Of a DNA stretch of 64,000 bases, positions 52,325 to 59,207 are shown piece by piece. The stretch spans positions 67,419,001-67,483,000 of the forward strand of contig JAQMRL010000006.1 of NCBI GenBank assembly GCA_035578175.1, written 5' to 3'. Below the pieces are notes generated by a model. It had not been told where the DNA came from and did not search any database. It saw nothing but the letters and a program-made list of their open reading frames with translations. Source of the DNA: Catonia carolina (Eukaryota > Arthropoda > Insecta > Hemiptera > Achilidae). A program made the translations under genes and the position numbers. How positions within the stretch are numbered: position 1 is the stretch's first letter; each line of letters starts with the position of its first letter.

Positions 52325-53188
52325 GTCCTTCCTATATATTCATATAGGTAGGAGAAAGTAATATTTGTTAGAAAATTTTTTTTGGTGGCAATTTTTAAAA
52401 TAATTGTCCATTTTTCAGTGTCCCTCTGTAACACCCAGATGTATGAAACTACATGAGATAGCATCAAACGGTTTTCGGATTCGTAATTTGCACATTCATT
52501 TTAAAAAAATATACTAACTTAAATAATTTTGTTTACTAAATTATAAGTTTTTTAGTAATTACAGATAATTTTATAACATAAAATGTCTGTGATTTTGCTT
52601 TTAACATTCCTCCATTTTAACCAGTTAAATTGTACTTTTTGTATTTATTACACAATTACAGCCACGTAAGTTACTGAAACTTAAAAACTACACAGCAAAC
52701 GCCCCAATCTAAGGTTTTATTGCTCTAAGAGTCCATATAATAAGAAAAATTGTGTATATCGATGACTCGTAAACAAAAAAACCTTCTGTAAAATTTATAA
52801 AATCTGATATTCCTCCTTTTTTCCCTATACCTTTCGCTCACATGCTCTTATTTCCAGAATAATAAAATGTTTTAGATTTTAGTACACATACCTGAATCAG
52901 CTCGAAAATAAGCAGCCCAATAACCAAGACAATATTTTTCAAAAGTTACAGGCAATGTACTTCTTCTATGTTCAGTAACATTTGATAAGAGATGACCGGT
53001 GTTATTAGTGACGAATGCTGAGAATAATGGATCCTCAATATTATCAAATGGATCGTGATTAAATAATTCAACTCTGTCGCCTTTTAATACAGTTGTAGCT
53101 TCCCAATATATTGCTAAAATATCAAAGACGTTATGTTTAACAAGAGACGATATCAGTACTTCTACATGAACATCACCACATATTTTAC
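41049..53188 (-). CDS. gene 2: PI-PLC X domain-containing protein (five exons seen)
   Basis: Joined exons 53188-52892, 51239-51058, 47141-46937, 45466-45208 and 41334-41049 give 408 residues plus stop without interruption. It is the paralogue of gene 1, with the same intron phases. Active-site motifs: NTFLPGTHNSAAYYESYS (first His, exon 2), GVRALDLRIAHYADSEKWWC then NHSIMKIRPL (Arg-Asp and second His, exon 3), NEIVILDVHHFPVG. It has the family's WW-NH loop that gene 1 lacks. The protein ends with a Cys-rich tail (FRTCCFSCVSTASSHLST) not present in gene 1. It is probably secreted or membrane-bound, but the upstream exon with the signal peptide is not identified. Introns hold RepB, SINE1, SINE2, a LINE and a MITE. 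Confidence 0.9.
41350..42242 (+). repeat. RepB copy, interrupted near its right end
   Basis: CTGGTGTAAAACACTCACAG / GACTTTCTCTTGCC at the left; ACTACTTTTGGTTGATCGAT at 42010; a CACACA-rich run at 42141-42182; AACATGTTTTTTGGGTTCAG at 42217. The matching right end, CTTTCCTTCCCTACATATTC to GGGCAAGAGAAAGTAAAAAC, is at 42856-42902, separated by ~600 bp of unassigned sequence. Confidence 0.8.
42243..43052. other. no gene seen; RepB right end at 42856-42902
   Basis: Unassigned AT-rich sequence. The 42300-42420 part is less AT-rich, but the frame there (RNEWQRGLVTVRRGVIIATV) resembles nothing I know. Confidence 0.35.
43063..43451 (+). mobile_element. SINE1, full-length reference copy
   Basis: Perfect 10-bp duplication AAACTGAATA at 43053-43062 and 43452-43461. 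Starts ACAGACAGGTGGAGTGTCAA, ends GGCTGATGACCTAAAC and (AAC)n. No A box is obvious; the CAGGTTCAAACCAGC segment near the end is the best B-box-like match. Confidence 0.93.
43462..44176. other. no gene seen
   Basis: AT-rich; short frames only. Confidence 0.4.
44179..45107. mobile_element. palindromic 3'-3' mariner derivative, copy P2
   Basis: TA on both sides (44177-44178, 45108-45109). Left arm from CGAGGTGTGGCTATTAAATA; right arm, about 44848-45107, is its inverted copy ending ATTTAATAGCCACACCTCT. The minus-strand middle reads from the C-terminus back to TCDETWFFTYDPEMKRQS. The junction TATTATCTT/CTACCTGTCC and the 2-bp deletion between LHQD and PAH are the same as in P1 (18144-19060). Confidence 0.92.
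44244..44845 (-). pseudogene. mariner transposase, first Asp region to C-terminus (P2)
   Basis: In order on the minus strand: TCDETWFFTYDPEMKRQS with the first catalytic Asp, a stop, MSKSKFKAMMIIFFDIHGIV, VPEGQTINQYYYLEVLSKLR, DKSWVLHQD, then a 2-bp deletion, PAHSALSVKRFLAKCSISVL, YSPDLAPCDFYVFPKVKFAL and EDDFQHCFQQWKIRM. The DNA-binding N-terminus is absent. Inactive. Confidence 0.9.
45208..45466 (-). CDS. gene 2 exon 4 (PI-PLC X)
   Basis: Acceptor ATATTGTTAAAG (weak pyrimidine tract), donor GTAAGTAT; 259 bp, phase 1 in, phase 2 out. It encodes GFKVDGFEKHKKLVAFIEEE, LGWASTLEMINATGKRAILA and NYTWPPVRQKWGNVRDLPKL. A MITE starts 22 bp upstream of the acceptor. Confidence 0.92.
45488..46335. 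mobile_element. MITE with ~33-bp inverted ends, holding a SINE1 fragment
   Basis: AAAGCACGCTAGAATCAAAA / CTCACATGTTCCAA at the left and TTGGAACATGTGAG / TTTTGATTCTAGCATGCTTT at the right are inverted copies. SINE1 sequence occupies 45813-46045. Non-coding otherwise. Confidence 0.8.
45813..46045 (-). repeat. SINE1 3' half, inverted
   Basis: GTTGTTGTTGAGGTCATCAG through GTTTTACTAAGTAAAACGAG to AGGAGATAACTCTGATAAGT; the 5' third is absent. Confidence 0.85.
46336..46930. other. intron 3 of gene 2, no feature seen
   Basis: AT-rich; no repeat match within the window. Confidence 0.4.
46937..47141 (-). CDS. gene 2 exon 3 (PI-PLC X, second catalytic His)
   Basis: Acceptor TTTCTTTCTTCAG, donor GTAAGTTA; 205 bp, phase 0 in, phase 1 out. 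It encodes EISILNQLLWGVRALDLRIA, HYADSEKWWCNHSIMKIRPL and EIVILDVHHFPVG. Confidence 0.93.
47165..47350 (+). repeat. SINE2 fragment, diverged
   Basis: GGTTCAAATCCTAATAAAC (B box), GTTCGGGTTCAATTAACCAT and CTAATTTTACGTC match, in the opposite orientation, the full SINE2 at 19972-20304. An apparent minus-strand ORF over it (47539-47222) is a by-product. Confidence 0.8.
47577..47910. repeat. ~106-bp GC-rich tandem repeat, three units of two half-units
   Basis: CCCTTCCCCTTTGCTTCAYC starts units at 47691 and 47797 (and a variant at 47577). Within each, AGCGAYTGCT-CT and AGGCAGCGGTA occur twice, so the unit is itself an old dimer of ~53 bp. It contrasts with the AT-rich intron around it. Confidence 0.9.
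47984..49316 (-). mobile_element. LINE, 5'-truncated, with long RT ORF and poly-A tail
   Basis: The minus-strand element begins around 49316, encodes the RT ORF (49313-48099), has a short 3' UTR with GGAGTCTCCAGGGCGC and ends in an A run (T run at 47984-48006). It lies in intron 2 of gene 2, same strand as the gene. Its 5' end abuts a SINE2 fragment. Confidence 0.88.
48099..49313 (-). CDS. non-LTR retrotransposon reverse transcriptase, 404 codons, uninterrupted
   Basis: RT motifs in order: AVFLDLSKAFDCVDHEILLK, GVPQGSVLGPILFLLYINRL, ALLFADDTSVI (catalytic Asp pair intact), then TVNGKKCQYLQF and VKFLGVSLDRSLSWDFYTNQ, followed by a long C-terminal part with AYHGLILSHIRYGILEWG and YAGRKFLNKLPQSLK. 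This layout fits the Jockey/CR1/L2/Daphne assembly of LINEs. No stop or frameshift, so insertion was recent. The apurinic endonuclease and RT fingers are missing because of 5' truncation; the first Met is not the native start. Confidence 0.92.
   Translation of the reverse strand: MLPLAVEIPAVESSSLVKQVVDILDAGEKALAVFLDLSKAFDCVDHEILLKTLESLGVRDVELKWFQSYLINRLQCVELTRVVRGKLTKVVSGKLEVKAGVPQGSVLGPILFLLYINRLPEVIPNGRALLFADDTSVISNSSLVDALEVNTPVNIESVVQFLNQMLLTVNGKKCQYLQFKNKHNVKESREVDVFIHNNSLEHVETVKFLGVSLDRSLSWDFYTNQVCRKISSGVFALKQVARLNDKKLLMAAYHGLILSHIRYGILEWGNSSMGNMNRVFKIQKKAIRCMVGANQLTSCRPLFKELKLLTVPCLYIFEVIIYVRQNNFMQNFNVHNHNTRNRNDYYVANHSTKLFEQKPTYAGRKFLNKLPQSLKCCEDLNSFKKNLKNYLIGETFYSIQEFLS
49317..49391 (+). 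repeat. SINE2 3' fragment (continues at 49795)
   Basis: ACTACACCTTATTTAAAAAT and CACCTCATCTCATTGGGTTG match the SINE2 body; the continuation GAACAGATTGCAACCTGGAC is at 49793-49820 after a SINE1 insertion. Confidence 0.8.
49392..49786 (+). mobile_element. SINE1, full-length, inserted into SINE2
   Basis: TAACTGCCCATAACAGGCAG to GATGACTTAAACAACAAC. Target duplication AAATTGAA at 49384-49391 and 49787-49794, lying inside the SINE2 sequence. Confidence 0.93.
49962..50270. repeat. 43-bp minisatellite, about six to seven units
   Basis: The unit is built from AACATCTCTTCGGTGTCAAA and TGGAACTTTACTGTGTGACA. Inner units are almost identical; outer units diverge (TTTTGGGTACCAAAGTC at the right). Confidence 0.97.
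50458..51000 (+). pseudogene. LINE C-terminal relic
   Basis: ILQGRRIIAQLNSVLWNDKI, KINTYHAILESVCTYDAEVW and LTETEGSLKSSGNGFLEAEL match the RT thumb region usually read as '..IY..I..S...YG.E.W.L'. After a stop at 50762, NRRLRKYHGYHILEAVKMV and later QWGLARQREVV occur. Several stops. Confidence 0.7.
51058..51239 (-). CDS. gene 2 exon 2 (PI-PLC X, first catalytic His)
   Basis: Acceptor TATATTTTTAG, donor GTAAACAT; 182 bp, phase 1 in, phase 0 out. It encodes DIAAYSCLSTEPRWMEQSWG, AIRKLSIANTFLPGTHNSAA and YESYSAIDDTTVYRYTYNQ. GTHNS carries the first histidine. Confidence 0.93.
51492..52365 (+). repeat. RepB copy, full-length
   Basis: CTGGTGTAAAACACACAACT / TTCTCTTGCC at the left, ACTACTTCCGGTAGACCAAT at 52181, (CA)n-(CG)n at 52296-52326, TATAGGTAGGAGAAAGTA at the right. 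The part between the (CA)n run and the right end, present in other copies, is deleted. Confidence 0.85.
52366..52880. other. intron 1 of gene 2, no feature seen
   Basis: AT-rich, short frames only. Confidence 0.4.
52892..53188 (-). CDS. gene 2 first recognised coding exon (exon 1 here)
   Basis: Acceptor TTCTTTTTCAG, donor GTATGTGT; 297 bp, phase 1 in and out. It encodes GKICGDVHVEVLISSLVKHN, LAIYWEATTVLKGDRVELFN and FEKYCLGYWAAYFRADS. An upstream exon with the signal peptide is required by the phase and is not identified. Confidence 0.9.
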
Positions 53189-53252
53189 CTGAAAAAGAAA
53201 AAGAAAATGTAACACTTATTGCTAAGATCCGTTCCGGGATCTGGTTATAATA

Positions 53253-53600
53253 AATTGAAGGGTACAGGGGAAAAAGCAACTTAGTCCAAAAAATTCGAAA
53301 CTTAGATTAATATGCCATTTGATACTCTTTGGTAAATATTTTCACGTGCTGAAAGCTACAGGGGAATAACTAATTTAATCACAAGATATATTCATTTGAA
53401 ATATTGCAGCACAGGGGAAAAACCAACTAAGTCCATTAGGATCAGGGGAATAACCAACTGAGTCCAATGCCAGCGACATAGGCGCTGGCCTTCTAATTTC
53501 TAAATTTCTCTTTCTCTCAGATCATTTTAAACTTTGTTTTTGCCCTCCCGCAAAATTCCTGTTTTGTGACTTAGTTAGTTTTCCCCTGCAGCCTTCAATT
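53253..53600. mobile_element. MITE with repeated CAGGGGAA-AACYAAC-GTCC motif
   Basis: Ends AATTGAAGGGTACAGGGGAA and TTCCCCTGCAGCCTTCAATT are inverted. The motif CAGGGGAA(T/A)AACCAACT-AGTCC recurs internally four to five times, in the same orientation as the left end. Non-coding, 65 bp upstream of the exon 1 acceptor of gene 2. Confidence 0.7.
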
Positions 53601-53966
53601 GTTAACAAGAATTAAAGAAGTTAGAATTACAAAAAAGTATTTATTACACTATAAATTACATATAATAGTATTACTTAAATCTGCTCATAAATTACAATTA
53701 CTACAATCAAGACATTATTTATAATAAATAACAAACTAATTATAATAAATTTCGCGGATTCACACGCGAAAAATTGTGTAATCAATTTATAAAAAATATA
53801 TAACAGAAGTTGTGGAGCTGCTAGATCGACTGTATACTCCAACGTACACACACATACAAGGTTTTGATAAATTCCCCCGGGTTCGTCTTTCGTCATCAGC
53901 AAACCCCTTCATCTACTTCAACAACAATACGTACTCACATGTACACCCCCCCCCACACACACACAT
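53601..53966. other. no gene seen
   Basis: AT-rich, with a C/CA-rich run at 53944-53965 at the mariner boundary. Confidence 0.4.
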
Positions 53967-53967
53967 A

Positions 53968-54670
53968 CGAGGTGTGGCTATTACATAACGAGACTGACGT
54001 TGTAAAAAATTTAATTTTAATTTTATACATAATCACTTATTGTCACCTTCAATATACACTCCTTCTCTGTCCCTACAATGCTCCATGCGAATTTTCCATT
54101 GTTGGAAACAGTGCTGAAAGTCATCTTCTGTCAGCTCCTTCAGGACACGTGCCACTCAAAAATGTTTGAAATGAAGCACGCAAAAATGTTTGTACTGACA
54201 ATTTGTACGCGATTGAAAATTCATACACAATCCCATGGATATACACAAAAACAATCATCATTGCTTTAAATTTTGACTTGCTCATTCGAGCGTTTTTGGC
54301 TCTCGGTGAAGTTCGGCTCTTCCATTGCATGTATTGGCGCTTCGTTTCCAAATCATAAGTAAAAAAACCCACGTTTCATCACATGTTATTATCGTTTCCA
54401 AAAAATTTCGGTCACTTTCAATCGCATACAAAGTGTCAGTACAAACATTTTTACAAGCTTCATTTCAAACATTTTTGAGCGGCACGTGTCCTGAAGGAGC
54501 TGACAGAAGATGACTTCCAGCACTGTTTCTAACAACGAAAAATTCGCATGGAGCGTTGTTGGGATAGAGAAGGAGTGTATATTGAAGGTGACAATAAGTG
54601 ATTATGTACATATAAAATAAAAATAAAATTTTTTACAACGTCAGTTCCGTTATTTAATAGCCACACCTCG
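53968..54670. mobile_element. palindromic 3'-3' mariner derivative, copy P4
   Basis: TA on both sides (53966-53967, 54671-54672). Arms of ~246 bp (53968-54213 and 54424-54670) are inverted. The right junction TTTTGAGC/GGCACGTGTCC equals that of P3. The left arm has also acquired the segment ACTCAAAAATGTTTGAAATG that in P3 occurs only on the right, which lengthens the palindrome. The loop keeps TYDLETKRQYMQWKSRTS and SKSKFKAMMIVFVYIHGIV (minus) before a break. Confidence 0.92.
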
Positions 54671-54672
54671 TA

Positions 54673-55082
54673 TATTATTGAATCTACTGCGAATCCAACG
54701 GTCCCGGCCCCGAATTCAGAAAGTTGCCGGTTGGCGAGATAAGAAAGAGATGAAAAAACCCCTAAATATTAAAAAATAATAAAGATGTATTCCTGGGATT
54801 CAGTGTCCGCAATAGAAACACTTTTAACTATTCTCTGACGAAATTTCACTAAATCCGGATAAGTATTTACGGAAATATAGGCCAATAATACGTAAAAGTT
54901 TTCAAAAACGGGCACTTTTTTGTTATGTCAATACTTTTAAAAAAGTAGATAAAAATTTCAATTGACAACCGTTTAACTCAGAGTTAAATGGCGTTAATTT
55001 GACATCTAGTACGTTATAATCGATGCCGTATTCTTTGAACAATTAAGTTTCAAACAGGTTCCTAATTTTTTTATCGCGGACA
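54673..55082. other. no gene seen
   Basis: Unassigned sequence; less AT-rich at 54690-54750. Confidence 0.35.
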
Positions 55083-55085
55083 ATG

Positions 55086-55238
55086 GTGTCTTTTACATCG
55101 TTACCACTTCTGTTCTTAAATACTTCAATCATACGCTTGGGTGACTATGTGATAAGAGAGGGCTATTTTTTTATAGCCCTGGAGCAAGCAGTCGAGTGCA
55201 AATAATCCAACACTCCACCAGCCTTTTATGGGCAGATA
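55086..55238 (-). repeat. SINE1 5' part, inverted
   Basis: TTTACATCGTTACCACTTCT to CCACCAGCCTTTTATGGGCA, with GTGACTATGTGATAAGAGAG in between. Diverged copy. Confidence 0.8.
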
Positions 55239-55461
55239 TTAAATACAGTAAAATATAATAAATACAGTAAATAAACAGTTTAAGATAATAAATAGATAAT
55301 AAATAAAGTAAATAACAGTTTAAGTTTAAGATAATAAATACAGTAAATGGACACGATAATATGACATTGAACACCACTGGCCAGGATCGTTGGGTGTGTA
55401 ATAAGCAATCTGCAGAATTAGTAAACTTCTAAGAAGCGACACATTTTTTGTTAATACGAAG

Positions 55462-55944
55462 TTGGATTATCGAACCATCGTTCTCTTTATTTACAGAAGA
55501 TTTGCCCAGACAATATTGGGAACAGTCTATGACCCGGACACTAACGTACATACAAAACGATCAAACGAAGTAATAATGAATTTTCTGGGGGAATCCTTGG
55601 CAACAAAGTGTCGGAAAAGACGACTGCAATATTACGGACATCTAATGAGGTTTACGGATATAGAAAATGAGACCTACAAGTTGATCAGAAGCCAGGAAGG
55701 ACTTAAAACCAGAGACAGATGGTTGAAGGAGGTGGAAGAAGACCTCATAACGTTGGACATCTCGGGCAACGACATTATGAACAGAGACATTTTTAGGCAC
55801 AAGATTAAGACTTTCGGGAATTTCCATTCTGCTGAGTCCAGGACTAGAATCTGGACTGAGGAGGAGAGACAGGTGGTGAGTAGGAGGATGAGGGAGTACC
55901 ACGCAAGGAGGCGACAGCTGCCAAAACAGCTTAAGGGAAAATGA
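55462..55944 (+). pseudogene. LINE ORF2 C-terminal fragment (open 160 codons)
   Basis: RKRRLQYYGHLMRFTDIENE, RDRWLKEVEEDLITLDISGN, DRDIFRHKIKTFG-like and TRIWTEEERQVVSRRMREYH match the tail after the RT thumb ('R..YGHL.RM...WL.EV..DL...I....DR..FR..I...WT.EE+..HS.RM+.Y'). The frame is open to a natural-looking end (LPKQLKGK) but lacks RT motifs and a start; 5'-truncated retrotransposon. Confidence 0.75.
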
Positions 55945-55949
55945 ATTTA

Positions 55950-57293
55950 ATTACATAACTAGTGCGCTCTTAAAAGGGCTATACAAAAAAAAGAAACATG
56001 CAATTGCTAGTCGATCAGAACAGAGCACCCGCTGGCGATTGCTGGTTTGAACAGTAAAGGTGCATTTACACGATATTTTGATGATGTGAAATAACGGAAA
56101 GGTCCAGATAATAATAATGTTCTATACCACCATAAACAATAAACTCCCGTATTCTTTAGTGTCACATATATGATATCTACCCGCATTATCCTATTCAGAT
56201 AACCTATTTTACTTAACGTTATTGTGTAATACACTTATAATAATAAAAATTATTTTCTCCTTTCCGGTTGAGTCAGTTTTCCTGTCGTTTAGGGACAATG
56301 TGGTTGAAGTCAAGTGACTTTAAACAATATCAACGTCAAAAAGTATTTTGCATATTTTTGTTCTGTAAAATTATTTCAAAAACACACTTTTAAAGAGATA
56401 ATTTGTATAATTTAGTAAAAGTTTTGTTTTTGAAGAAAACCCCGTATTTTTCAAATACATTGTCATGTTTCAATAACTATTTCACGGATTAACATAATAT
56501 TTGGCAGGTTTGTTCTGTAGTTACGTTAAACAATGATGCAATAAAATATAACAGAAAATCATTAATTTTTGATTTACAAGGACAGTATTTTCTTCAAAAA
56601 CAAAACTTTTACTACATTATAGGCCTACACTATCTCATTAACCGTGTTTTCCGAAGTAATTTTATGGAACAAAAACATGCAAAATACTTGGTTATAAAAA
56701 TACATCTTTTCCGACAAGGTTTATTTACTTAAAAATTTTTTTATTTTAACTTTATTTTATTGAAATTCACGCTGTACGGTGAAAACACGGTTATACACGG
56801 TGTATAATGTAGTAAAAGTTTTGTTTTTGAAGAAAATACTGTCCTCGTAAATCAAAAATTAATGATTTTCTGTTATATTTTATTGCATCATTGTTTTCTG
56901 AAATAGGTTTACAATCCGCATATTGCTTCTCTCTGACGGAGGCCATCAAGTTAAAGAGACAGTAGTACCTAATCGGACATTCAATATAAAACGGGTGGTT
57001 TTAAAGTAGAGCGGACGCCAAGCTTACCGGTGTAGCTGCGCGAAAAGTTCGGATTCAGTCATTAGATTTCGTGTCTTGGTACCGAACTGCCTATTAAATC
57101 ACAGGCGCTGAATGACGTAAATTATTATCATCTATTAGCGACGTTAAAAACATTCAATTGTAAACATTGTATACAACAATTAACGCCTACCACATACGAC
57201 ACATTACAGACTGTGAAAATGTTGAAATGAGAATGTTGAAAATCATGCTATTGTAAAGTAAAATCAGTGAGAAAATATTATTTTGCACTGTTT
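55950..57293. other. no gene; contains an inverted repeat
   Basis: Arms at about 56530-56618 and 56803-56893 (CAATGATGCAATAAAATATA and TATATTTTATTGCATCATTG) match over ~90 bp in opposite orientation around a ~185-bp spacer. Otherwise AT-rich and without frames. Confidence 0.6.
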
Positions 57294-57516
57294 AGTCTAC
57301 CTTACTGCCCATAACAAACAGGCTGAGAGTCAAATTATTTACTCTCAATCTGTTCGTTGCAGGGAATAAATAGTTCTGTTTCTTATCACATGGTCAGCCA
57401 ATTAAATTACTGAATCATTTAAGAACAGAAGAGGTAGAGGTGTAAAAGACACTAATCAGAGTTATCTCCTCTGAAAGTAATGTATTTGATTATACAGCCA
57501 GACCCTGTGGTGAATG

Positions 57517-57711
57517 ATAGTATGGTGAATGGCATAGTAGCCCCCCCGGCTACTATGCCGGCATAGTAGCCGGCATAGTGCTGGCTACTATGCCGGGGTC
57601 CCGGGTTTGATTCCCGGTCAGGTTTGGCATTTTTGAATCTGTAAATCACCACATATCATTACCTACGCACAAGCCCAAGGCTTATGTAGACATCAACACT
57701 CAATTAATAAT
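57517..57711 (+). mobile_element. tRNA-derived SINE with hairpin-expanded head
   Basis: GGTCCCGGGTTTGATTCCCG is the B box and GGTCAGGTTTGGCATTTT starts the body. The A-box side is replaced by repeated inverted GGCATAGTAGCC / GGCTACTATGCC units (57534-57595). It interrupts SINE1 between GTGGTGAATGA and AATGAAGTGAAGG, giving a short duplication AATGA. Confidence 0.85.
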
Positions 57712-57784
57712 GAAGTGAAGGTGTCATTTGCAGAGTGGAAAATATGTGCTTTCTCTGAAAAGTACTCTGAAAAATACTTTTAAT

Positions 57785-57942
57785 GGTTTACAATACTGTG
57801 ATTTTTTGCAATAAAAGCGAAATCTGCAATATTTTTACCGTACCACTAACAGTTGTTTAGAGGGAAAATTATCCTTTAGATCTTATGGTAAACTTTTAAC
57901 ACTTTGATTTGTGTCACACTTTTCTTTAAAAATGGTCCACGT
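57785..57942. repeat. ~158-bp direct repeat, copy within SINE1
   Basis: GTTTACAATACTGTGATTTT to AATGGTCCACGTGCAT is identical, as far as I can check by eye, to 58121-58280 just outside the SINE1. It replaces about 13 bp of SINE1 sequence. Confidence 0.93.
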
Positions 57943-58120
57943 GCATGCTGATAAGCGTACTTTTCCATTCAGTGAGGAAGGCAATTGTAATCCACTCACT
58001 TCTCGTTTTACTTAGTAAAACCCCTACAGGTTCAAACCAGCTTTTCAGCTGATGACCTAAACAACAACAACAACAGTCTACCTTAATCATACCGTAATTC
58101 TGCTAGCATAAGTAAGGCAA

Positions 58121-58280
58121 GTTTACAATACTGTGATTTTTTGCAATAAAAGCGAAATCTGCAATATTTTTACCGTACCACTAACAGTTGTTTAGAGGGA
58201 AAATTATCCTTTAGATCTTATGGTAAACTTTTAACACTTTGATTTGTGTCACACTTTTCTTTAAAAATGGTCCACGTGCA
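58121..58280. repeat. ~158-bp direct repeat, source copy
   Basis: Partner of 57785-57942; lies in unique-looking flank, so it is likely the donor. Confidence 0.9.
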
Positions 58281-59205
58281 TAAAAATGAGTCACAGTACA
58301 TTACTCATTTTTAAGCCGTGTGTTACTAATGTGTTTTCAAAAGCTACGACTTGAGAAAGTGGCATTGTTTATTTAGCCTGTTCAATTAGTTGGCCTCGTT
58401 GGCGCAATAGGATATTGCGTATACAGGTAGTTTTTCTTGTTGTCCTGTACTAGAATTCTGCTATTATTTTAAATTTTATTGTTTCTTTTGCTTATTTTGG
58501 TTGATTAAATTAAACTAGAGTACTTAACATTCAAACCCAGTTGTTTATTACATTTCTTATTGTAACACAAAAATGGATACATGACTCTGAAATGTAAATT
58601 TATTCCACCAGGCCGTTACCCAAAAGTGAGTCAGAACTTTATTTAACAAGAAAAATTAGTATTTTTTTATTAAATGAATTAAGTGAAGTAACAAGAAAAA
58701 TATAAGGGAAAAAAGTACGATGGCCCGCTGTAAGTGTCACAAAATTTAGTGTGGCAGTCAACGTGTTAAAAAGTTTTACTTTTTACAACGACTATAATAC
58801 ATGTTTATTTTTCTGAAACCTTTAACAAAATTAGTCTTGCTTCATCGTTTCTACCTCCTGGAATTACCCAAGCCCTATGCAACCAATCATGCGCAAAATA
58901 ACCGACAGCCTGTCGTGATCTTACTACTCTGACAAGGTCACAGATGTCAAACCTATTAGAACACCCGTTACTGTTGACCTTAAAACTTATTTTGAAAATT
59001 TCTAGTCAATTAGTACATTTGAATCAGTCATTTCAGAAACCCCAGAAGTCAAAATTTTATAGTTTTTTTTTAGTGTATTTTAGGGTCAACTAAATGTAAA
59101 CACTCTATCCCTACAAAAATCACATACGTCTGGCTTACTTTAAGTCGTAATATAACACTGAGGAAAGGGGTACCCGAAGTGATATGAAGTGCTTCCTTCT
59201 AATTA
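58281..59205. other. no gene; tRNA-like 5' half at 58391
   Basis: TTGGCCTCGTTGGCGCAATA at 58390 resembles the first 20 bases of a methionine tRNA, but the anticodon arm and T loop are missing. The rest is AT-rich. Confidence 0.35.
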
Positions 59206-59207
59206 AA

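Larger units (their letters stand above)
57305..58074 (+). mobile_element. SINE1 with two internal insertions
   Basis: Ends match the reference and are flanked by the perfect 11-bp duplication AGTCTACCTTA (57294-57304, 58075-58085). Inside are a tRNA-derived SINE (57517-57711) and a ~160-bp segment copied from the downstream flank (57785-57942). Confidence 0.92.

Noticed and set aside
53675..53902. Hydrophobic minus-strand ORF as the missing signal-peptide exon of gene 2
   Set aside because: The hydrophobic part has no Met close to it and no donor in phase 1 at its end.
54121..54372. 83-codon minus-strand ORF as a host gene
   Set aside because: It is the mariner transposase segment fused to read-through of the palindrome arm in P4.
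58390..58415. tRNA-Met gene
   Set aside because: Only the first ~20 bases match; no anticodon arm or T loop.
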